Positions 13,157 through 23,800 of a stretch of 64,000 nucleotides of DNA are shown in pieces. Position 1 is the stretch's first letter. Each line of letters begins with the position of its first letter. The translations under genes and the position numbers were made by a program. The notes under the pieces were generated by a model. That model made no database searches. It saw only the letters and a list, made by a program, of their open reading frames with translations, and was not told where the DNA came from. The DNA is from Solen grandis (Eukaryota; Mollusca; Bivalvia; Adapedonta; Solenidae): contig CM037783.1 in the NCBI GenBank assembly GCA_021229015.1, positions 59,805,746 to 59,869,745 of the forward strand, in the 5' to 3' direction.

Positions 13157-15240
13157 TAGAACCGCAAGCGGTATCTCGGTTTTCGCTTTTAACCTAATCA
13201 ACTTGAACACTTAATTTCAACTCCGCCACAATTTTCAATATGAAACAGAACGAAAAGGTTTTTTGAAGACCTACTCTCATTTGCACATTTTTTTTATTTT
13301 TTTTGCAATGTTAGAACATTCATACTCTTCTAGCGCAAATATTTTCCCATACCCTATCCTTTGAAATCCATCACATTTTGTGGTGCTGTCAACAAGGAAC
13401 AAAATGCTGAAAACCGCATTTCAATCAGACTTTAACGTTTTGAGTTATTAGCAAAAGAGTGGTTTTAAGCAAAACGCCCTCTAGCAGCAAAATGAGAAAC
13501 AAAATTGCAAAAACAGCAAATAGTTCAAATAAGTATATAAGTCGCCCAGTCGAACATTCTTTTTCTTATATATCACAATTTCAAGCATAAAAACTGATTA
13601 ACAATTATTCCAAAAAAGGATCAAACTTTGGACTGCCGTAAAATGAACAGATCAAGTCTGATCTTCAAAAACTAAACATTATACGAAAGAACTATTTAGA
13701 ACTAAAACTTTTGTTCAATACTCTCAATGAAATATTTTTAGATTTGGAGCACTTTGGGGCCGAATAAAAACACACTTATCGTAATATGACCTTGACCTTT
13801 TCAATGTTTTTGTAACTTTTTAATTGTGAGGCCCTTTCAAACTTAACAAACCATAACGTGTAAAAATTTCATGACAAATAAACAAAACATAAAGTCAGGA
13901 GCGACAAAAAACGTTTTTGGAATTATAATTTTTCCTAAATTTAAGTGAAGTTTGACCGTTTGTAGTGGACAAACCACGCATTTCTTAAATTCGCCACCCC
14001 ATATATTTTGTGTGTATACGTCTTTCAAATGGTATGCCGGAGACGGAATTCTTCTATCTGATTTCTAACAAAAACGGATAGATTTTTCGTAGACCTACCC
14101 TCATTTGCACAGTTGTTTTTTTTGCGAGGTTCGAACATTCATCCTTCCGTAGCTCAAAAGTTTTCAGCCGCAAGGACTCTCAATTCCTATCATATGTTAT
14201 TAGGCTATCAACAGGGAACAGAATGCAAAAAAACGCATTCGAACCGGACTTCAACTTTTTGAGTTATAAGCAAAAGAATGATTTCAAGAAAAGCGCCCCT
14301 TAGCGGCAAAATGAAATAGAAAATAGATTAAAATTTTACCATTAGGTACCTAGCAAAGCAGCAAATAGTTCAATCAAGTATACTAGTCACACAAATCAAA
14401 CTTTTTATTCTTATGTATCAGAATTTGAAACATAAAACCTGATTTACAAAATTATTCGAAAAAAATGATCAAAATTTGGACTGCCGTAAAATGACCAAAT
14501 CAAGTCCGATCTTCAAAATCTAAACATCATTAGAAAGAACTTTTCTAAAACTAAATCTTTTGTTCATATATTGTTTATGAATTTTTTGATTTTGAGCTAT
14601 TTCAAGCCGAATTGATATACAATTATCCTAATATGACCTTGACCTTAACAATACTTTTTTTACTTTTTATATTATGTGACACTTAAGAACATAGTTTTAC
14701 ATTAAATGTGAAAATTTCATAGAAATTGAACTAAAAATAAAGTCAGGAGATGCAAAAAATCTTAACACTCATGCTTTGAAAATGTTGATTTTTCGAAAAT
14801 ATTGGTTGAGTTTGACCGCGTACTGTGGACAAACCATGCATTTCCCGAATTCGCCACCCCATATATTTTGTGCGTATATGTTATGCGAATCATATGCAAC
14901 AAACAAAATTCTCCTATCTCATCTCTGAATAAAATGGGCAGGTTTTTGGTAGACCTACCCTTATTTCACAGTTTTTGCGAGATTCGAACTTTCAACCTCC
15001 TGTAGCACGAAAGTTTTATATACGCAAATTTTCGGACCTCAAATAATTGAGATATTGCTTATTTAACATTTTCATATAAAACGCTCCCTGGCGGGAAAAT
15101 CAAAACAAAAATGAAAATTATCTCGACGTTAGGGTCATCTTCAAGTACTTGGTTATTACTGATAAAAGTTTCATAGATGTGGCTTTTCTCACCTCGGAGC
15201 TATGCCGTTCACAAAAAAGGGTTAGAAAAATATAAAAAAA
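13157..15240 (+). repeat. Long tandem unit C of the A-tailed repeat array
   Basis: It starts TAGAACCGCAAGCGGTATC, a diverged form of the A/B start. Its modules near 13630 and 14490 are more diverged (GACTGCCGTAAAATGA instead of GACTGTGGT). Its 3' third, from about 14770, is almost identical to units A and B up to the GCCGTTCACAAAAAAGGG ending. That mosaic of old and young similarity suggests exchange between units. Confidence 0.8.
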
Positions 15241-15598
15241 TAGCCTCTAGTGACTTTTTTTTTTAAAAGGATCAAACTTCAGACTGCCGTAAAATGACCA
15301 AATCAAGTCCGATCTTCAAAAACTAAACATCACTGGAATGAGCTCTTTAAAAACTAAAACTTTTGTTCATATACTCTCAATGAAATATTTTTAGTTTTGG
15401 AGCTATTTATGGCCGAATAAAAACACAATAATCGTAATATGACCTTGACCTTTTCAATTATTATTTTTTTTTTTTTTTGAATTGTGAGGCCCTTTCAAAC
15501 ATAACAATACATATCTTGTGAAAATTTCATGAAGAATGAACAGAAAATAAAGTCAGGAGCGACAAAAACATGTTTTTGAAATTTAAATTTTTCCTAAA
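15241..15598 (+). repeat. Truncated fourth unit, running into the gap
   Basis: After the tail of unit C the text resumes inside a module of unit-C type (GACTGCCGTAAAATGACC, ATCAAGTCCGATC, TGACCTTGACCTTTT) and is cut by the assembly gap. Confidence 0.8.
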
Positions 15599-15698
15599 NN
15601 NNNNNNNNNNNNNNNNNNNNNNNNNNNNNNNNNNNNNNNNNNNNNNNNNNNNNNNNNNNNNNNNNNNNNNNNNNNNNNNNNNNNNNNNNNNNNNNNNN
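15599..15698. other. Assembly gap, 100 N
   Basis: Exactly 100 N, the conventional placeholder for a gap of unknown size. It sits where the tandem array ends, so array copy number in this assembly should not be trusted. Confidence 1.
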
Positions 15699-15723
15699 GT
15701 GCGAATAGGATTTCTAGACATGA

Positions 15724-15870
15724 ATGTGTGTGTGTATATATTGTGATTTAAATGATATAGATGATGAATTTCATTTTATTTGTAAATGTCCTGCCTGTGA
15801 TGATATAAGACGTATTTATATTATTCAATACTATTATATTAGACCCAACATGTATAAACATTTGGAATTG
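15724..15870 (+). pseudogene. LINE ORF2 C-terminal fragment
   Basis: The frame carries a Cys/His finger (CIYCDLNDIDDEFHFICKCP) followed by a DIRRIYI segment. This is the arrangement found after the reverse transcriptase in many non-LTR retrotransposons of aquatic invertebrates. An in-frame TGA directly precedes the first Met and the rest lies in or beyond the gap. The frame is cut at 15871, where a TTAA-flanked MITE is inserted. Only a degraded remnant. Confidence 0.7.
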
Positions 15871-16096
15871 TTAACCCTTTCCCTCATAGAGGTAACCACG
15901 AAAAGACCTATGCGAACAGCATAAAACCAGATCAGCCTGCGAGTGACACACAGGCTGATCAGGTTTTATGCTGTTCGCTGCTCCTCAGTGGTCTGGAAAT
16001 GAGGATTTTGTAATTAAATTTGGTAAGGTTTAACTGTGGTTTTCTGCAGATCAGGCTTTGTGTGGTACCTAGCTTTTGAGTGCGTCAGAATTAGTT
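15871..16096 (+). mobile_element. TTAA MITE, copy A (right end lost)
   Basis: It begins TTAACCCTTTCCCTCATAGA and carries the family's internal palindrome in a degraded form (GCCTGCGAGTGACACACAGG). It then follows the family text through GATCAGGCTTTGTGTGGTACC to about 16096, where the right terminal repeat is missing. TTAA target plus CCCTTT ends point to the piggyBac superfamily; no transposase is present. Confidence 0.85.
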
Positions 16097-16566
16097 ACCA
16101 GCTTATCCTCTCATTTCTAGTGATGTTTAGATTTATATTATCATTATTGATATATTTTTTAACGTGATTGTATAGGTGTATATATTTATTTTGTATATGA
16201 TTAACGATGTACATGTAGTACAAGTTCTATCAGACTTAATTAATTACTCGTTGAAATCATAGCTCTTTTTGAAAAAACGTTCTGGCGAAATCATTAGCCA
16301 CTTTCTCACTTTTTTTTTGGTAGAAAAGCTCGATCTATTAATACAGCGATTTGACTTAAATTTGTTTCATTGGTACTAAGAATAAAATTTTCGAAAATAA
16401 AAGAGTACGTGCCTCGACTCCCACCAAAAAAAACCATATTTTCCATTTATGTTAGAAAGAGTTAAGTTAGATTTATCATCATGATTTTACAATTTTCAGT
16501 ATGTAATCACAATATTATCATTATCATCGCAAAGAAATATCACCCCTTTCAAAATAAAAAATACTT
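16097..16566. other. Unassigned AT-rich sequence
   Basis: No gene or repeat recognised. The T-run just left of the tRNA is its likely RNA polymerase III stop. Confidence 0.5.
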
Positions 16567-16647
16567 GGCAGCGGTGGGATTCGAACCCACGCCTCCGAAG
16601 AGACTGGTGCCTTAAACCAGCGCCTTAGACCGCTCGGCCACGCTACC
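16567..16647 (-). tRNA. tRNA-Leu (anticodon AAG)
   Basis: Reverse-complement reading gives an 81-nt class II tRNA. The acceptor stem GGTAGCG pairs with CGCTGCC. The D-arm has the A-box TGGCCGAGCGG. The anticodon stem CTGGT/ACCAG encloses the 7-base loop TTAAGGC, anticodon AAG. A leucine-type variable arm TCTCTTCGGAGG-CG follows, then a T-arm with the B-box GGTTCGAATCC. It decodes CTT. There is no intron, and CCA is not encoded. The downstream minus strand reads AAGTATTTTTTATTTT, a normal polymerase III terminator. All stems pair, so it looks functional rather than SINE-derived. Confidence 0.95.
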
Positions 16648-17302
16648 TCGATGTGACAATTTGGCCGAGACTTTGGTTATTACAGTTCATCTCGCACTTT
16701 AACAATTGGGGAAAAATCATACAGGTATGCTTTCTGCTTTATATAAAATAAATATTTCCCGTTTATCGCTTCTCAGTTATATCCCTGTATAAATATTGCT
16801 AATCTATTTTTAGATACAATTTTAACACTGTAAACTTGTTTTAAACGATTGCAGATGTGTTCGGATGTTCATTTTCGGACAAAAGAACATTTAAACCAAA
16901 AGGAAGTTAATGAGAAAGGTGAAAGTTTATTTTATTTTAGTAGCAGTTTTAGTTTGTATCAATGTATAAACGTCTTAATTATATTGCAGATTACTTCTTA
17001 TCACCTTCATATAACGACGTAAATATGTAACAGTAACAACAGGGAATGCATATGTAAATCCTGGAGTATCCCGTTCTCGACAGCATAAGTTATTGCAAGA
17101 AAAAATAACAAAAAATCCCTCACTTTTATATTTAATATACTGTCAAATGCATCACTATCTTCCTTCAAATGTAATAGATTGTAAATGATAATTGGAAACA
17201 AATTAAAAAACAAACAAACTCAAATTCCAACAACAGTCAAAAATATTTCCAAAATGGCGTCTTGAGTTCTCGAAAGTGAGCTCAAAATGAGTCGGGTGAT
17301 GG

Positions 17303-17452
17303 TCGTTTCGTCGACCAACCGTTTCGTCTAACTGATTATTTATAGTAAATGAAAAGTCGTTTCGTCAACCTTAATTTTCAGTAGGCGGAAGGTGTGAAAT
17401 ACTCAATTAACACCCATTTACTCGCGCATTATTAATGGTAGTTGTTTAATGT
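17303..17452 (+). repeat. Left inverted-repeat arm
   Basis: It carries GTCGTTTCGTCGACC, CCGTTTCGTCTAAC and GTCGTTTCGTCAACC in tandem, then the GGCGGAAGGTGTGAAATAC segment and ACTCGCGCAT. All have inverted counterparts at 20035-20174. Confidence 0.85.
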
Positions 17453-18439
17453 GGGTGTATTTTGCCTTTAAATAATCAGCAGATAATTAATCCGATACAA
17501 AGCACATATAACATAACATAACATACTTTATTCGGCATTAAATAGCATACAGCATATTCATAGCCTACAGTACATACAATGTGATGGTATTTAAGTTATC
17601 AATACAGTGTTTTTTACAGAGAATTATATAATTAGATCAAATAGAGTCCAATAATTGAAATAGCTAGCTGTTTCTTATCTTAAAAGCAAAATAAATATAT
17701 TTAGAAAGTTTGTTAAGAATAGTATTAGAATTACATGTCATAATCGATATAAATTTTTGTATGCATGGCCAATGGCAATAATAGGATGGTAAAAACTTTT
17801 TTCTTAATGAATAATATTTTGGGCAGACTAAAAGGAAATGGTATTCGTTTTCTACTGTTTGCATATTACATTTTCTACAAATTCTTTCTTCTTAAATGTC
17901 GACCTTTTTCTATTGCTAAATCATGAGACGAGGTTCTAAATCTTGTGAGAGCAATTCTGTATTTATTCATATTTATACAAGTGAGGTATTTTTCTAACGT
18001 AAGAGTATGTTTAAATTTATTGTATGAATATAGTCGGTTAGATTCATTTATGCGCGCATGCCAGTTTTGGTTGAAAATATAATTTTTTTTTAAAGGAATT
18101 TTTATTCTTTTTGTCTAATCCATTCCTAGTTGTTTAAAATATATTTTACATGCCAGGTCCAATTTAGTCCATAATAGTTGATATTATTTTCAGTATCGCT
18201 TTTTAACATATTGTAAATTACTTTGATTAGTGAATCGTTTTTTGCGTTTAATACTTTTATCCAGTATTTTTTTTTTCCAAACAGTCAAGATTAGTATTTT
18301 TATTAACGTCTAATATCTTTCTTAAAAATTTACAATGTATAATATCAAGGCTTTTACAATCGTGATATCCAAATATTTCCGCACCGTAGTGTAGAATAGA
18401 TCCTACCAGTGAGTCGAACAGTTTACATTTATCTTTAAT

Positions 18440-19005
18440 AGTAAGTTCAAGTTGATTATATGTTATAAATAAATTAATATAATATTAAAATAATCTAAGT
18501 TCAAATGTGCATATTCGTACTATATGTATGGATATGAAATGTAAATACATGTTGTTTTTTTTTCTCTCTCTCTTTCTGTTAAAATTTGGATGTATTTTTG
18601 TTTCATGTTCATGTGACATTTCATTCATGTACTTTGTATATTATGATGTTGCACACATGTAATCTCTGTTTACACACACACACACACACACACACCACCA
18701 CCACCACCTCCACACATATACATATCACACATTGAGATACATGATTGCATACACACATATATTCGACACCGGTATTAAATTGTCCATATAGAACTTCTTG
18801 CATTTCGTTTCGGCAAGATATTCTTTAAATTGTGGCCTCACCGAGTATTTCTGATAATTATTATTATCGTTCTTTGAACACTTGTAACTCTTTCATGTTA
18901 TATGTTACTTTTTTTTTGTGTATGTTTGTAAACTTGTAATGTATTTGTCCATTTGTATATGTTGTAAAATCTTCTATACAGGAGGAAAATAAAGAAATAA
19001 AGCTT
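18440..19005 (+). mobile_element. Probable 3' end of a second LINE inserted into the first
   Basis: This stretch interrupts the minus-strand LINE between its palm-proximal and finger blocks. Its right edge reads ACAGGAGGAAAATAAAGAAATAAAG, here split as ACAGGAGGAAAATAAAG and AAATAAAG, like a plus-strand LINE 3' end with a polyadenylation-type signal. A CA microsatellite (18671-18702) lies inside. Boundaries are approximate and the left one is uncertain. Confidence 0.4.
18671..18708. repeat. CA/CCA microsatellite
   Basis: Uninterrupted (CA)n passes into (CCA)n. The minus-strand Cys/Val open frame across it is spurious. Confidence 0.95.
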
Positions 19006-20034
19006 GTTTTGAATGCTCGGCTATATATTTTTGCGTCCTATACCAGCCACCGTTTTTATATAAAGTAATTCCAAGATATTTAAAAGAATCAGTTATATCT
19101 AGGGTAATATTATTATACTTCGGGTTAACTTGTGATGGTCTTCCTTTTTCAAATATCATGATTTTAGTTTTTTTCGTATTTAGTTTAAGACCCCATTTGC
19201 AACAATAAGTATGAAAAAAGTATGGCAAAAATTACCGCGTCGTCCGCAAATAGGAGAAGACATAATTTTACATCATCTATTGTAAAAAGGTTATTGATAT
19301 CAGTATTTAAGTTTGATGTAATATCGTTGAGGAAAAATAAAAATAATATCGTGGAGCAGGGGTCCCCTTGCTTCACACCGATATTGGATTCAAAAAATGA
19401 TGAAATGTTTGACTTATATCTTACACACGCCTTTACAGTATTGTACATGCTTTTTAAAGCTTTTACAAAAATCGAAGATAAATTTTCATTTATTAGTTTA
19501 CGGAATAAGTAACTTCTGTCTATCCTATCGAAACATTTTCGAAATCTACAAATGCACAAAATAGTTTCTTTTTACTTGCTAAAGTTTTTGCTATTATTGA
19601 ATGTAAAATAAAAATACAATCTATGGTAGACTTTTCTTTTTGAAATCCAAATTGATTTTTTAATGATTTTTTCATGTTTATTGCTCCATTTTGTTAATCT
19701 GTTTAGTAAAACTTGTGAATAGATTTTAGATAATAAACAGTAAGTCCACCACTGTAACGGCCTTTTCTAACATCAAGCGTTTTATAAATGGAAACTATCA
19801 TATCCGATTATCTCTAAATTTACAAAAAAATACGGACATTAAACAATCCGTCATCACCGCCATCATCACAAAAAAGTACAACAAATAATGAAACCAGTGT
19901 GCGATTAATTATGTATGAATGGTCCTCTCCCGTTCTGTAAAACAAGTTTCATTTTTTTTCCAACACCTCATGGACAAAATGAGAATACAAAAAAATAAAT
20001 ACATAATTGTGTGCCTAATTATGTTAAACAGTTA

Positions 20035-20174
20035 CACATGCGCGAGTAATTAGGTGTGAATGACCCTACAAAAGTATTTCACACCTTCCGCCTACTGAAA
20101 ATTAAGGTTGACGAAACGACTTTTCATTTACTATATGTAACCAGTTAGACGAAACGGTTGGTCGACGAAATGAC
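20035..20174 (-). repeat. Right inverted-repeat arm
   Basis: Reverse complement of the left arm, with GACGAAACG motifs at about 20110, 20148 and (degraded) 20164, and GCGCGAGTAATTAGG matching the arm's inner part. It is followed within 20 bp by a TCTA/TATC microsatellite, the probable 3' tail of the adjacent LINE. Confidence 0.85.
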
Positions 20175-20189
20175 TGTAATTCAATGAGT

Positions 20190-20222
20190 CTATCTATCTA
20201 TCTATCTATCTATCTATATATA
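20190..20222. repeat. TATC microsatellite (LINE 3' tail)
   Basis: About six TCTA/TATC units followed by TATATATAC. On the minus strand this is a GATA/TAGA tail directly downstream of the LINE 3' UTR. Confidence 0.9.
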
Positions 20223-20377
20223 CTGCACAAACTCCCCTTTCGGGTATTACTGGCAGGTGCGCGTCTGTGCAAGGATAAAACTGTTAAAATAAAAATTTTG
20301 TTAGGGTGAGAAAATTTTCTGAAAAAAAAGGTGAATATGTTAGGTTTAAGATCTGGTAAAAACATCTTTTTGTTGAT

Positions 20378-22432
20378 TCAGGGACGGTCTACTATCTGAA
20401 ACGAGAGGAGCTTTTGTTTAAATGCTAAAAGATCATTTTGTGAGACTATATTTTCTGGTAAGCTGTTCCAAAGTATCACTGTATAAGGAAAAAAGGAATA
20501 TTTAAAGTAGCTAGCTGGAGTATGAATTTGCCTGTAAGATAAAGAGTGTAAGTGGCGGGATATCCTCGCTGGTCTTTCAAGATATGCAGGTAATGTGACA
20601 GCAACAAGGTTATTTACTATTTTGTAAAACATAAGAAGTCTGGTGACATCACGTCTGTACTGAAGGGTTTGCCAGTCAAGTTCCTTCTGCATGCTGGTGA
20701 CACTGTCGTAATAAGAATAGTTATTATTAACCCATCGGACTGCTCTGCGTTGTACTTTTTCTATTTTATCTATATATGTCTGTGTATGAGGACTCCAGAC
20801 TGTAGAGGCATATTCTACTTGAGGTCTAACCAATGTTTTGTAAGCTGCTTCTCTAACTTCCTTATTCTTTGTCTGGATGTTTCTGTGGAGGAAACCAAGA
20901 GTTTTATTAGCAGAAGAAGTAATGTTGTCAATATGTTTATTCCAAGAGAGATCTTTTGATATTGTAACTCCTAAGTATTTGGCATTATCCACTGTTTCTA
21001 AAGCTTGTCCATGTAATCTGTAATCAAAGGAAAGTGCTTTCTTCTTTTTAGTAATATTTAAAACAATGCATTTACTGGGATTAAATTCCATTTCCCATTT
21101 CTTTTCCCACTGCACCAGCTTGTCGAGGTCTTTCTGAAGTGTAATACAGTCCTGCTTGTTGTTTATAGCTAGGTAAACGGCAGTGTCATCTGCAAATAAA
21201 CGAACTTGAGAAGTTATGGTATCTGGAAGATCATTTATATATAACAGAAAGAGAAGTGGGCCAAGTACAGATCCCTGAGGTACTCCTGATGTTACTGGGA
21301 CTTCTGATGAGCATCCTCCCTCCAAAACGACTTTTTGTGTTCTGCCTATGAGAAAAGATTTTATCCACAACAGGGTTGAATTATTGACTCCATGTTCCTG
21401 TAATTTGTACAATAACTTTAAGTGGCTGACCTTGTCAAAAGCTTTACTAAAATCTAAAAGAACTAAATCAGTCTGTTGTCCATTAACAAGATTTCTCGCT
21501 AGTTGGTCAGTAAGTTGCAGGAGTTGTGTTTCACAGGAACGTTTTTCTCTGAAACCATGCTGTAAGTCATAAAGTATATTATGCTTATTGAAGTGCTTTG
21601 TTAAATTTGAAGCTACAATATGTTCAAGCACCTTACAAAGAATACATGTTAAAGATATTGGTCTATAATTTGCTGGATCTTCTTTGTTTCCTTTCTTGAA
21701 TAGAGGGGTCACGTTTGCAGATGTCCATACCTTGGGGAGGGTACCTGTATCAAGAGACTTTTGGAATAGTATTAGCAAGATTGGTGAGATTTGTTGACAA
21801 AGATTTTTTAAAATTAATGGTTTGATGTTGTCTGGTCCAGCAGCTTTATCTGGTCTTAAATTTGATATAAGTTTTTCCACTCCACTGATGTTTATGGTAA
21901 TTTCAGGCATGATTGGGTACTTCCTGTAAAAAGAAAAATCTTGTGTATTAATATTTCGAATAGCTGCGAAGCAAGATTGAGCAAGTGAGATAGGTGTCAT
22001 CTGAGTGAATACTGACTGAAACTGTCTGTTCAAAATATCTGCTTTTTCACTGTTGTCTGATTTGATGGAACCTGAAATTTTGTCAAATAGTGGGGGAATG
22101 CCTGTTGCATCCTGCTTGGCGTTTTTGATAAGGCTGAAAAGTTTTTTTGAATTAAAGCTGTTCTTTTCTTTGTCGTCTATGTTGTCTTCCAGGCCTAAAA
22201 TATATTCAATGTATTTATTATAAGACAGTTTAATTTGTTTTTTTATGTGATTTTTCATTTTTAGAAAAGCCGCCCTCGTCTTGTTGTTCCCTTCCTTCTT
22301 GAGTCTGAAATAAATTTTATCTCTTTTTCTCATTAACCTTTTTATAACTCGGTGTTTCAAAATATCATTTTTTACCAGGTCCATGTAATTTTTTAAAACT
22401 ATCCCAGTCTGCTTTCTTGTAGAGGGGAACAT
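20378..22432 (-). pseudogene. LINE reverse transcriptase domain, 684-codon open frame
   Basis: A long open frame carries the reverse-transcriptase signature: YRPISLTCILCKVLE, HGFREKRSC, palm motif A LLDFSKAFDKV (about residue 327), SGVPQGSVLGPLLF, and the catalytic FADDT box (about residue 411). NAKYLGVTISKDLSW, RPQVEYASTVWSPH and a C-terminal region ending in IVDRP follow. The nominal first Met lies in the shifted part of the linker, so it is not a real start; the ORF belongs to the endonuclease frame just upstream. All RT motifs are intact, so the insertion looks recent. Confidence 0.93.
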
Positions 22433-23131
22433 GTCTGGGAGGTTGTTTTATCTCCTGCGGCTTTATATCTGCAAAAATAGAGACAATACTGTGATCTGCA
22501 ATACCAGGGAGACATTTTACATTTTTAATTAAAGTATAATTTGAGGTTAGAAAAAGGTCCAGTGTGTTTTCTCCTCTGGTGCTTTCAGTGACCATCTGGG
22601 TAAGATTCAAATCTGAAAGTAAATCAACAAAATCTTCATATAAGTTAGTAAGGCTACAACCTGGTTTTATTTCTGGTACATGATCACTGCCCCAAGAGAG
22701 TTTTGGGAAATTAAAGTCACCAAGTATCCAGAATGTTCCTTTAAGGTTTTTGGTCAGTTCTAAAGATCTTTTGAGTTCATTAAAGCTGTAGCTGTCTGAT
22801 TCTTTTGGTCTGTAGTAGGCTGCAATATAGAGAGGTTTACAGGATTTAATATGCAACTTAATCCAGATGATTTCACAGTCTGTCTTCAGTTGTTTCTGTT
22901 CTGTGGCAAGGAAAGTATCTTTGACCAGGATGAACACTCCTCCGCCCTTGCTTGATCTGTCTTGTCGAAATGGTGTGTAACCTAGAGATTTTGGAAAAAA
23001 TTCACAGTCTTTATGATTATTATTTAACCAAGATTCAGTACCTACAATTATATCAGGTTGGTGGTGATCAATCATGCCAATAAATTCTGCTTTTTTGTTT
23101 ACGATGGACTGACAATTTACAGAGATATAAT
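22365..23131 (-). pseudogene. LINE endonuclease domain (APE-like), frameshifted
   Basis: An exonuclease-endonuclease-phosphatase fold is readable in one frame: VNCQSIVNKKAE (first motif), VGTESW (catalytic Glu), AAYYRP, GDFNFP (Asp/Asn pair) and GIADHSIVSI (the terminal Asp-His). The first in-frame Met is at 23075, but homology-like text continues about 18 codons upstream to 23131. The frame runs out at 22365 just after DWDSFKK, because of an extra base in an A6 run (plus-strand T6 at 22389-22394). The downstream reverse transcriptase continues one frame over. In the intact parent the two would form one polyprotein that nicks target DNA and primes reverse transcription. Confidence 0.9.
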
Positions 23132-23239
23132 ATTATATTCCATATAATTTTGGGTGTACATTGCCAAGTTTGGGGGTATTATAACTATCAAGTGTGATAT
23201 TCTCTGTCAGATGAAATAACAACTATGGCTCTAAATGAC

Positions 23240-23480
23240 TGCTGTGCAAAATGAGAATTCTTGAGGATGTCTACATGATATCTTGGATGAGTTTGAAAAT
23301 GGGTCATGTGGGGTCAAAAACTAGGTCACCAAGTCAAATATTAAAAAAACAACATTGTGAACATGCTTGAGGCCACATATTTGGCCCAATCTTCATGAAA
23401 CTCTTTCAGGATGTTTGGCTTCATGCTATGTTGGATGAGTTTGAAATTGGGTCATGTTGGGTCAAAAACTAGGTCAAATC
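23240..23480 (+). repeat. Direct-repeat fragment
   Basis: GGATGAGTTTGAAA.TGGGTCATGT.GGGTCAAAAACTAGGTCA, read in two parts, occurs at about 23283 and again at about 23433 (period about 150 bp). This resembles the unit style of the H2/H4 repeats but lacks their hairpin ends here. Confidence 0.6.
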
Positions 23481-23491
23481 TTAGAAAATCT

Positions 23492-23595
23492 CAAAAGTCT
23501 TTCTATGAAGGAATAGCTACACAAAAGTCTTTCTATGAAGGAATAGCTACACAAAAGTCTTTCTATGAAGGAATAGCTACACAAAAGTCTTTCTT
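23492..23595 (+). repeat. 30-bp tandem repeat, about 3.4 copies
   Basis: CAAAAGTCTTTCTATGAAGG recurs at 23492, 23522, 23552 and (partial) 23582 without mismatches in the full copies. It lies about 150 bp upstream of the ureF start codon. Confidence 0.95.
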
Positions 23596-23748
23596 TTTCA
23601 GCTTTACTAGAATCAACAGCCCAAAATTATTATTGGACACTGGATTTCTTTCTTTCCAGGTTTTGGTAAAGTGAGATGTAGATACATGACGTAGCAGTCA
23701 TCAAAAGGAAGAACTATTTTTCCCCCCTATATTGTATTAAACTTCACC

Positions 23749-23800
23749 ATGTGGAAGGAAAACTTCAATCTCTTGTACCTCTTGCAGATCAGTGACACAG
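23749..23800 (+). CDS. ureF: ureF exon 1
   Basis: Encodes residues 1-17 plus one base; ends GACACAG followed by donor GTAAATG. ATG context is CACCATGTG, a good animal start. LLYLLQISDT aligns with the LLQLSD-type opening of UreF. Confidence 0.88.

Larger units (their letters stand above)
17505..19600 (-). pseudogene. Broken LINE: reverse transcriptase remnants
   Basis: Three minus-strand blocks keep order. At 19185-19559 is a palm region with FRKCFDRIDR, then IGVKQGDPCS and LLFADDAVIF, the catalytic FADD box. At 18974-19228 is the downstream GLKLNTKKTKIMIF ... SFKYLGITLY segment, in another frame. At 17664-17864 is the C-terminal ENEYHFLLVCPKY finger region. Frames are shifted and the blocks are split by another insertion. 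The 3' end near 17505-17530 (plus strand ACATAACATAACATAC) looks like a short-repeat LINE tail. The endonuclease region is missing. Confidence 0.8.
17303..20174. mobile_element. 2.9-kb segment bounded by long inverted repeats
   Basis: The sequence at 17303-17400 is repeated in inverted orientation at 20075-20174, with weaker similarity extending about 50-70 bp further inward. Shared landmarks are CGTCGACCAACCGTTTCGTC, AGTAAATGAAAAGTCG, and CTTCCGCCTACTGAAAATTA or its complement. Each arm holds three GTTTCGTC motifs, resembling subterminal transposase sites. The interior holds only LINE debris, so the element is non-autonomous or a composite of an inverted-repeat element invaded by retrotransposons. 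No obvious target duplication was found. Confidence 0.75.
20190..23131 (-). mobile_element. Non-LTR retrotransposon (CR1/L2/Jockey-like), 5'-truncated
   Basis: The order on the minus strand is endonuclease (from about 23131), reverse transcriptase (to the stop at 20378), a short 3' UTR and a (TAGA)n tail at 20190-20222. The reading frame opens right at 23131 behind a TAA, and the first endonuclease motif is just included, so the copy is truncated at or very near the endonuclease start. Only one coding lesion is seen. The 3' microsatellite tail and the GVPQGSVLGPLLF core suit the CR1/L2/Jockey group; exact clade not determined. Confidence 0.9.
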
